This document shows positions 8,127 to 13,083 of a stretch of DNA of 13,083 bases, piece after piece. Every line of letters begins with the position of its first letter. Positions within the stretch are counted from its first letter, which is position 1. The stretch covers positions 1-13,083 of the forward strand of contig JAPWUZ010000045.1 in the NCBI GenBank assembly GCA_028275265.1, written 5' to 3'. The notes beneath the pieces are model-generated. The model was not told where the DNA came from. It ran no database searches and saw only the letters and a list, made by a program, of their open reading frames with translations. The DNA comes from Armatimonadota bacterium. Lineage in GTDB: Bacteria > Armatimonadota > HRBIN16. The translations under genes and the position numbers were made by a program.

Positions 8127-9133
8127 TGGACATACAGGAACAGGTGAACCGCTTTCGCGACACCATGCAGGCGTTGCGCCAGCAGATTGGGCGTGTGATT
8201 GTGGGGCATGAGGAGGTGGTGGAAGGCACGTTACTGTGCATCTTCGCAGGCGGACATGCCCTGCTGGAGGGTGTACCCGGGCTGGGTAAGACCTTGCTGG
8301 TGCGCACGCTAGGGCAGGTGCTTTCCCTGCGTTTTTCCCGCATCCAGTTTACCCCCGACCTCATGCCTGCCGACATCACCGGAACGAATCTGCTGGCGGA
8401 GGACGAAAGCGGTCGCCGAAGGTTCCAGTTCCAGCCCGGGCCCGTGTTTGCCAACATTGTGTTAGCCGATGAGATTAACCGTGCTACGCCCAAAACGCAG
8501 TCCGCCATGCTGGAGGCGATGCAGGAGCACGCGGTGACGGTGGCGGGAGTGCGCTATGAGATGCCAGAGCCGTTTTTCGTTCTCGCCACGCAGAACCCCA
8601 TTGAGATGGAGGGCACCTACCCCCTGCCCGAAGCCCAGCTGGACCGCTTCATGTTCAAGTTACTGGTACACTCCCCATCGGTAGAACAGTTGAACGCGAT
8701 TATCGACCGCACCACCAGCGCGGAGATACCACAGGCGGAGGTGGTCGCGGATGCCCAGACCGTGTTATGGATGCAGGGGCTAGCACGGCAGGTTCCACTG
8801 GCTGCCCCTGTGCGCGATTTCGCCTCGCAGCTGGTGCATTGGACGCATCCCGATGTGGACGGCGCACCCGACATGGTGAAGCGGTATGTGCGATTCGGTT
8901 CCAGCCCGCGCGGGGCGCAGGCACTGGTGCAGACGGCGAAGGTACGTGCGCTGAGCGAAGGTCGCTATAATGTGGCGATAGAGGATATCGAGGCGGTCGC
9001 CTATCCGTCGCTGAGGCATCGCATCTTACTGAACTTCGAAGCAGAGGCACAAGGCATCGCGCCAGAGCAGGTGATTGACGCGGTGCTGGAACATGTGCGC
9101 GCCCGCACGGAGGTGCGCCTGCCGCTCAGGTGA
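8126..9133 (+). CDS. MoxR-family AAA+ ATPase
   Basis: A 335-residue MoxR ATPase, a family of hexameric chaperone-like ATPases that mature or insert cofactors into partner proteins, commonly ones with VWA domains. Walker A GVPGLGKT is at 49-56, Walker B IVLADE at 111-116 (D115, E116), sensor 1 ATQNP at 154-158, and the QLDRF arginine at R174. A sensor-2 region GSSPRGAQAL follows in the helical lid. All are intact and the length is typical. The ATG at 8126 overlaps the SDR stop (TGATG), which suggests translational coupling; GGAGG at 8106-8110 is 15 nt upstream, longer than ideal. The usual partners, a DUF58/VWA protein and a transglutaminase-like protein, are absent here; the next gene is a rhomboid. 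Its client is therefore unknown. Confidence 0.93.
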   Translation: MDIQEQVNRFRDTMQALRQQIGRVIVGHEEVVEGTLLCIFAGGHALLEGVPGLGKTLLVRTLGQVLSLRFSRIQFTPDLMPADITGTNLLAEDESGRRRFQFQPGPVFANIVLADEINRATPKTQSAMLEAMQEHAVTVAGVRYEMPEPFFVLATQNPIEMEGTYPLPEAQLDRFMFKLLVHSPSVEQLNAIIDRTTSAEIPQAEVVADAQTVLWMQGLARQVPLAAPVRDFASQLVHWTHPDVDGAPDMVKRYVRFGSSPRGAQALVQTAKVRALSEGRYNVAIEDIEAVAYPSLRHRILLNFEAEAQGIAPEQVIDAVLEHVRARTEVRLPLR

Positions 9134-9145
9134 CGTCGGGTAAAC

Positions 9146-9213
9146 CCACCGTAGGGGTACTCCTTGTGGTAGTGTGGCAAATCGGGGTAGACACGGGGGT
9201 CTGCACCTACCGT
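9146..9213. repeat. Degenerate GTAGGGG-type intergenic palindrome
   Basis: CCGTAGGGGTA (9149-9159) faces CCTACCG (9206-9212) as terminal inverted arms. Inside the right half, GTAGAC and GTCTGC (flanking ACGGGG) form a 6-bp hairpin with one G-T pair, and the left half holds a weaker counterpart around TTGTGG. The layout resembles the GTAGGGGC-type palindromic intergenic repeats seen in many environmental and thermophilic bacterial genomes, here a decayed copy. It occupies most of the 109-bp gap before the rhomboid gene and could act as an attenuator or mRNA-stability element. Confidence 0.45.
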
Positions 9214-9242
9214 ATCGGTATGAAACGGGGCAAAAGGTTCAC

Positions 9243-10379
9243 ATGCGGCGGCGTGTGCCATACATTACCCTGATTGTGTGCCTGCTGATGTTAGGCGGCT
9301 ACGCGCTGCAGCAGGCGGACAGGAGCGCGGAGCTGGGGCAACTGGTACCCCAGCGTTTCCATGTCTGGTCGCTACTCACCACGTGTTTCCTGCATGCGAG
9401 CCCGGCGCATCTGCTGGGCAATCTGCTGTGGCTGTTCCTCTTCGGCAGCATGGTGGAGATGGCGGTTCGTCGCTACGAATATGCGCTCGTGGTGTTGCTG
9501 GGGGGGATTGTGGCCTCGACGGTGCAAACGATGGTGGTTTTGGTCTCCGAGCCGCAGCGAGCCGAGTCGCCGATTATGGGTGCGTCGGGCATGGTGGCAG
9601 CGGTCATCGGCGCGTTTGCGGTGCGGTTCTTTGCGCTGGACGTCCGGATAGGCAAGGTGTCCATCCCCAGCCTGTGGATTATCTTGCTCTGGTTGATACC
9701 GCAGCTGGTGGGAGCCGTACGCACGCTGGTAGAAGGTGGGCTGGGCACGGTGGGCTACTGGGGACACCTCGGCGGGTTCATTACGGGACTGATACTGGCG
9801 CTTGCGCTGCGCATGACACGGGCGGGGGCGCGCAGCTATCTTCAGCAGCAGCTGGTGCAGGCGCAGTCGTGTGGCGATGTGCTGGAATCCCTGCGTATCG
9901 CGGAAGCATGGTGCCAGATGGAGCCGGACTCGATACAGGCGCACCTGACCGCAGCGCGCATGGCACTGGCTGCAGGCGATGAGGCTCTGAGCCTGAAGCA
10001 CTACCATCAATCGCTTGCGCTGTGTGAGGTGCGCAACGACACGAAAACGGGAGTGGACATCTTTGTGGAGAGCCGTCAGCATTTGCCTGCTTTCCCTTTA
10101 CCGCGCGAGATGTGCTTGCGCTGGTCGCTGCGTGCGGCGCAGTTCGGGTATTCCCAGGAGGCACTGGAGGCATTGCAGCAGATTGCCGAGTCCGCTGTCG
10201 GTACTCCCGAAGGCGAGAATGCGCTGCTGCAATCGGCGCGGATCACCCTTCACCAGCTGCAACAGCCCGACCGTGCGGTCGCCTTGCTGGAACGTTTTCT
10301 CCAGCAATATCCGCACAGCGCGTTGACCGCTTATGCCCTTGACCTGCTGCGCCATGCACGAGAGGCTGAGAGGAAGTGA
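9243..10379 (+). CDS. Rhomboid-family intramembrane serine protease with helical-repeat C-terminus
   Basis: A 378-residue protein. Residues 1-190 form the rhomboid domain with about six membrane helices. HASPAHLLGN (51-60) gives the conserved His and Asn of the second helix, GASG (113-116) holds the catalytic Ser115, and GYWGHLGG (171-178) holds the catalytic His175. The Ser-His dyad is intact, so it should cleave substrates within the membrane. Residues from about 195 to the end are soluble and helical. They contain two TPR-like stretches (about 205-275 and 310-378) of the pattern seen in YbgF-like tetratricopeptide tails, which may recruit substrates. ATG 9243 was chosen because AAAAGG (9232-9237) lies 5 nt upstream and MRRRVPYITL is a normal rhomboid start. 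The frame is open back to a GTG at 9174, but that would begin inside the repeat. Last gene of the plus run; its stop is 11 bp from the stop of convergent protein B. Confidence 0.88.
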   Translation: MRRRVPYITLIVCLLMLGGYALQQADRSAELGQLVPQRFHVWSLLTTCFLHASPAHLLGNLLWLFLFGSMVEMAVRRYEYALVVLLGGIVASTVQTMVVLVSEPQRAESPIMGASGMVAAVIGAFAVRFFALDVRIGKVSIPSLWIILLWLIPQLVGAVRTLVEGGLGTVGYWGHLGGFITGLILALALRMTRAGARSYLQQQLVQAQSCGDVLESLRIAEAWCQMEPDSIQAHLTAARMALAAGDEALSLKHYHQSLALCEVRNDTKTGVDIFVESRQHLPAFPLPREMCLRWSLRAAQFGYSQEALEALQQIAESAVGTPEGENALLQSARITLHQLQQPDRAVALLERFLQQYPHSALTAYALDLLRHAREAERK

Positions 10380-10390
10380 AAGCGGGGGCG

Positions 10391-12265
10391 TCAGGTCAGA
10401 AACTGATATATCGGCACGTCGAACACCTTTCCGATCAGTGCCCAGCCCGCCTGCGTAACGATGTCGCCCAGCGTAACCCCCACGAAGAAGGGCAAACTGC
10501 GCCGGTAACCTTTGCTCCCACCAAACCGTTGTACCAGCACCTTTGCCGTCCACGCAATCAGAAATGGCAGGAAGAAGGCGTTCATGGTGATAGTGTTCGC
10601 CATGACGTAGCCCACCGGATGGAGGGGAAAGCTGTTCAGGCGCATCCGCAAACCGGCAAGCATCAGGGTAAACCCTCCCCCGATACACGCCGCCAGCACA
10701 CCGTTTTTGTCCCACGCCACGCGGTTGCTGGCGAGCGAGTGCATCTGCTGCATCCCGTACTGCACTTTCCACATCGCGTAGGCGTTGCTCTTGGCGGTCG
10801 CCGCGCCGAGCGCGTAGAAGTTGGTCAGACTGCTCCACCATCCCACCGCCAGCGCAGTCGCCGTGCCAATAGCCACCCATGCCAGCACCGTCCGCCACCG
10901 CAACCCCACCGAGTCGGCAATTTTGAGCCCCTCCATCAGATACGGCAGCGACTGCGCGCGGATGTCTACATGCACCAGATCAAAGTATCCCCCCGCGACG
11001 ATGGCTCTGTCTGACAGGTTCTGTGTGCCCAGCACGGCGTTCGCCACACGGTGAGGCGTCCATGTGGCGGGAGCAAAGGTCCATTGTCCACCCGCTTCGG
11101 CGCGGATGCGAGCCCCGCTCAGCACATACGCCACGTACACGCCGATAATCATCAGCGCGAACAGCGGCGGAATGCCGGTGAGCATCATCATGAGCGCGCA
11201 CATCACAATGCATCCCAGCGCCAGCAGACCCAGCACACGCACGGTGAGCACCTCGTCGGGCGTCAGCTGCCGTAACAGGCTTTTCCAGTGTAACCGCGCC
11301 CCCCAGCCCACCATCATCGCAAAGGCAATCCATGCACCCGCCGCCTGCTCCTCTTTGTAGGGGAAGCGTGCCGCCGCCGTGTCGCCCACCTCCAGCCCAA
11401 ATGCCGCGCCCACCACGTACAGCAGGCGCGTGACCAGCCAGAAGAACCAACAGCTGAAGCTGATACTGCTCGGCACGAAGTACGCCAGCCCAATCGCCAT
11501 CGGGTAAAAGCCCAGCGGAAAGTCGGGAAAGGCGTTCCACGGGGGCGACTGGAAGATGGGCAGTTTGATGTAACTGGCTTTCAGCTGCACCGCAGGGATG
11601 GTGGGATACCAGTCGTGCAGTGCCAGCAGGCTCTGCATCACCGCCGGAATGGCGAACCCCAACCAGAAGAGCGGGCGTCGCAGCAGGTCGTCCTGCGGGT
11701 CGGTCAGCTGCAGAGGCAGTACGGTAATGGGGAAGGTGAGCCGTTCCTGCCGAATCCAGATGCGGTGCAGCACCGCCGCCAGCCCAATCCAGATGCCGGT
11801 CAACAGCATCAGGTACAGGCTCCAGAAGAGGATGGGCACCGTCCACGCCTGCCAGGGCACCTCGCTCTGCCCTCGATACAGCGCGTCGATCGCCTTTGCA
11901 TCGTGCAGGATGGGCAGGTGGGAAAGCAAGGGCAGATAGCGGCTCCACTGCGGTTGCGTCTGGGAGAAATAGGGGAAAAATCCCATGCCGGGCATCAGGA
12001 AGCGCAAGCCACCGAAGCCGATGATGGGGATGGTGCAGGTCAGCACGATGTAGCCCATCAGCAGCTCCTCGCGGCGGAACGGTAACCACCGTCGCAGCAA
12101 CCGCACGAACAGCAGGTACAGCGCGGTGGGCATCATCAGCGAGTAGCAGATAAGGTAGATGCTGCGGGCAATCTCGCTGTCCGCCACCCACCACACCATC
12201 ACCGCCTGCGTCAGCAAGATGAGCAGTGCCAGACGCGGACGGATGCCTGCCGCGGAATCTCTCAA
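10391..12265 (-). CDS. Polytopic membrane protein B (DUF6785/DUF6784-like, paralogue of A)
   Basis: A 624-residue protein with about a dozen hydrophobic segments starting at residue 12. It shares with protein A the signatures ERLTFP (174-179), SCWFF (271-275), RFPY (300-303), RIRAEAG (386-392), FPLHPVG, YRRSLPFF (587-594) and DVPIYQF, in the same order. The 38 residues from YRRSLPFF to the end align without a gap. It lacks A's long N-terminus and acidic loop and has different extramembrane loops, so the two are diverged paralogues and not recent copies. The start is TTG at 12265. GGAGG on the minus strand (12271-12275) lies 5 nt before it, and the TTG overlaps the TGA of the upstream gene, so translation is probably coupled to it. 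No characterised function is known to me for the family. Transporter or membrane-bound enzyme are both open. Confidence 0.75.
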   Translation of the reverse strand: MRDSAAGIRPRLALLILLTQAVMVWWVADSEIARSIYLICYSLMMPTALYLLFVRLLRRWLPFRREELLMGYIVLTCTIPIIGFGGLRFLMPGMGFFPYFSQTQPQWSRYLPLLSHLPILHDAKAIDALYRGQSEVPWQAWTVPILFWSLYLMLLTGIWIGLAAVLHRIWIRQERLTFPITVLPLQLTDPQDDLLRRPLFWLGFAIPAVMQSLLALHDWYPTIPAVQLKASYIKLPIFQSPPWNAFPDFPLGFYPMAIGLAYFVPSSISFSCWFFWLVTRLLYVVGAAFGLEVGDTAAARFPYKEEQAAGAWIAFAMMVGWGARLHWKSLLRQLTPDEVLTVRVLGLLALGCIVMCALMMMLTGIPPLFALMIIGVYVAYVLSGARIRAEAGGQWTFAPATWTPHRVANAVLGTQNLSDRAIVAGGYFDLVHVDIRAQSLPYLMEGLKIADSVGLRWRTVLAWVAIGTATALAVGWWSSLTNFYALGAATAKSNAYAMWKVQYGMQQMHSLASNRVAWDKNGVLAACIGGGFTLMLAGLRMRLNSFPLHPVGYVMANTITMNAFFLPFLIAWTAKVLVQRFGGSKGYRRSLPFFVGVTLGDIVTQAGWALIGKVFDVPIYQFLT

Positions 12266-13083
12266 ATCACCCTCCCCGGTCTCCTTGTACCACCGTTCTT
12301 CGTTTGCACATGAATCGTGCCCACATCCACCGTCGGTGCACCGACTTTCACTGCCACCGGCAAACCCTCCACCTGTGCGGCGCCAGGCACCGGCGGTAAC
12401 CGCTGTGCCTCTACGCGCAACAGCAGGACGTACTCCCCATAGGGTAAGCCGCCAAACTCAAAGCGTCCTGACGAATCGGTTGCCACGACACCCGCCACCA
12501 CGCGCCAGTCGAACGGTCGCGCCACCAGCACTGCATCCTGCCTGCCCGCACGTGTTCGTGTAAACGGCAACGAGTCCTCGCGCGCCATCACTCCAATGCG
12601 CACGCCCTCGACGGGCCGTTCGTTCCACATCACCCTGCCCACAATCCTGCACGTTGACGCGATCTCCTTCCGCTGTTCAGTGGGGATTTGTCCGCGCTCG
12701 TACCACTGCTGTGCCTTCTCGGCATCGCCGAATCGGGCATACAGGTCTCCCATGATTCGGCAGGCGTCTTGCGATTGACGAAACGGACGTGCTCGCGCAT
12801 CCAGCCAGTCCAGGTACCGTTTCGCTTCGGGCGTTACCGCACAGCGGGAAAGGGTCTCCACCATGAGCTGCGCGAACTGCAGGCGTGGCGCGTTCTCGAG
12901 GCAGAGCCGGTCTACCTCCAGACTGCGCACCGGGTCCCAATCGATGGAACGCACATCGTGCAGGTGCACCAGCAGCGGTCGCGCCAGGGTGGTCTGGTAT
13001 CGCCGCTCGCGCAGGTATTGCTCCACTTTGTAGGTCACACCGGGCTCGTTCGGAAAGCCCACAATGGTCTGAAAGGGAATACG
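12262..13083 (-). CDS. TPR-like/carboxypeptidase-regulatory-like domain protein (N-terminus beyond right edge)
   Basis: The minus frame is open from the right edge to the TGA at 12262-12264, giving 273 residues of a C-terminal part. GTG at 13062 is in frame but has no Shine-Dalgarno and sits inside apparently coding sequence (the seven codons before it, RIPFQTI, continue in frame), so the gene very probably starts outside the window. A TPR-like helical segment appears at about residues 120-140 of the visible part (ARFGDAEKAQQWYERG). A beta-sandwich domain follows from about 147 (GRVMWNERPVEGVRIGV), with TDSSGRFEFGGLPYGEYVLL near 204-223. That Gly-Phe-Gly-Leu-Pro-Gly-Tyr pattern is typical of carboxypeptidase-regulatory-like (CarboxypepD_reg) domains. 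Such domains are usually outside the cytoplasm, so an envelope or membrane-anchored protein is likely. No catalytic motif is visible. Its stop overlaps the start of protein B, so the two are probably co-translated. Confidence 0.65.
   Translation of the reverse strand, partial: RIPFQTIVGFPNEPGVTYKVEQYLRERRYQTTLARPLLVHLHDVRSIDWDPVRSLEVDRLCLENAPRLQFAQLMVETLSRCAVTPEAKRYLDWLDARARPFRQSQDACRIMGDLYARFGDAEKAQQWYERGQIPTEQRKEIASTCRIVGRVMWNERPVEGVRIGVMAREDSLPFTRTRAGRQDAVLVARPFDWRVVAGVVATDSSGRFEFGGLPYGEYVLLLRVEAQRLPPVPGAAQVEGLPVAVKVGAPTVDVGTIHVQTKNGGTRRPGRVI
12271..12275 (-). promoter_or_regulatory. Ribosome binding site deciding the TTG start of protein B
   Basis: GGAGG on the minus strand, inside the last codons of the upstream gene, lies 5 nt before TTG 12265. 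No ATG or GTG in the correct frame lies between the preceding stop and this TTG. The stop TGA of the upstream gene overlaps the TTG, as in translational coupling. Confidence 0.65.

Noticed and set aside
9174..9242. Upstream extension of the rhomboid gene to GTG 9174
   Set aside because: It would translate the palindromic repeat, and ATG 9243 has its own ribosome binding site and a typical rhomboid first helix.
9372..10082. Minus-strand open frame of about 236 codons inside the rhomboid gene
   Set aside because: The product is His/Gln/Arg-rich low-complexity sequence and the plus strand carries an intact rhomboid with catalytic residues.
10980..12194. Second minus-strand open frame of about 404 codons inside protein B
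   Set aside because: It is a +1-frame shadow, rich in Ala/His/Gly/Arg without hydrophobic periodicity, whereas the chosen frame is homologous to protein A throughout.
13060..13062. GTG as the start of the right-edge gene
   Set aside because: No Shine-Dalgarno precedes it and the frame stays open with coding-like codons to the window edge, so the gene is better treated as truncated by the window.
1..13083. tRNA, rRNA, CRISPR array, insertion sequence, phage or toxin-antitoxin genes
   Set aside because: No cloverleaf-like segments, regularly spaced direct repeats, transposase or integrase motifs, or small paired genes were found on reading both strands; almost all of the window is taken up by the genes listed.

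Overview
The window is gene-dense and moderately GC-rich, with no RNA genes, CRISPR arrays, transposases or phage genes that I can see. Every gene but one is assignable at family level. The best guess for the organism is a bacterium of the Armatimonadota type, probably from a thermophilic or environmental metagenome. That guess rests on two paralogous membrane proteins that look like the DUF6785/DUF6784 type, a GH106-like and a GH42 glycosidase, and a degenerate GTAGGGG-type intergenic palindrome. It is an inference and not a sequence match.

Layout. (1) 1-1454, minus strand: the first 484 codons of a large GH106-like glycoside hydrolase that runs off the left edge. (2) 1455-1585: a divergent intergenic region. 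(3) 1586-3250, plus: a GT-C-like polytopic membrane protein with a soluble C-terminal domain. (4) 3272-5350, minus: membrane protein A (DUF6785/6784-like), convergent with gene 3. (5) 5392-10379, plus: a co-directional run of GH42 beta-galactosidase, short-chain dehydrogenase, MoxR AAA+ ATPase (overlapping the previous stop by 1 nt) and, after a 109-bp gap holding a palindromic repeat, a rhomboid protease with a C-terminal helical-repeat tail. (6) 10391-12265, minus: membrane protein B, a clear paralogue of A, starting at a TTG that overlaps the stop of the gene before it. (7) 12262-13083, minus: the C-terminal part of a protein with a TPR-like segment and a carboxypeptidase-regulatory-like beta domain, entering from the right edge.

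How the genes may work together. Two glycosidases, an SDR oxidoreductase and a GT-C-like protein point to glycan breakdown or remodelling. The two uncharacterised multi-pass proteins A and B flank the GH42-SDR-MoxR-rhomboid run on the opposite strand. Each lies beside another protein of likely envelope function. A role for A and B as carriers or membrane enzymes for saccharides is a hypothesis only. The most novel items are the A/B family with its conserved charged and aromatic signatures, the MoxR gene lacking its usual partners, and the rhomboid-helical-repeat fusion.
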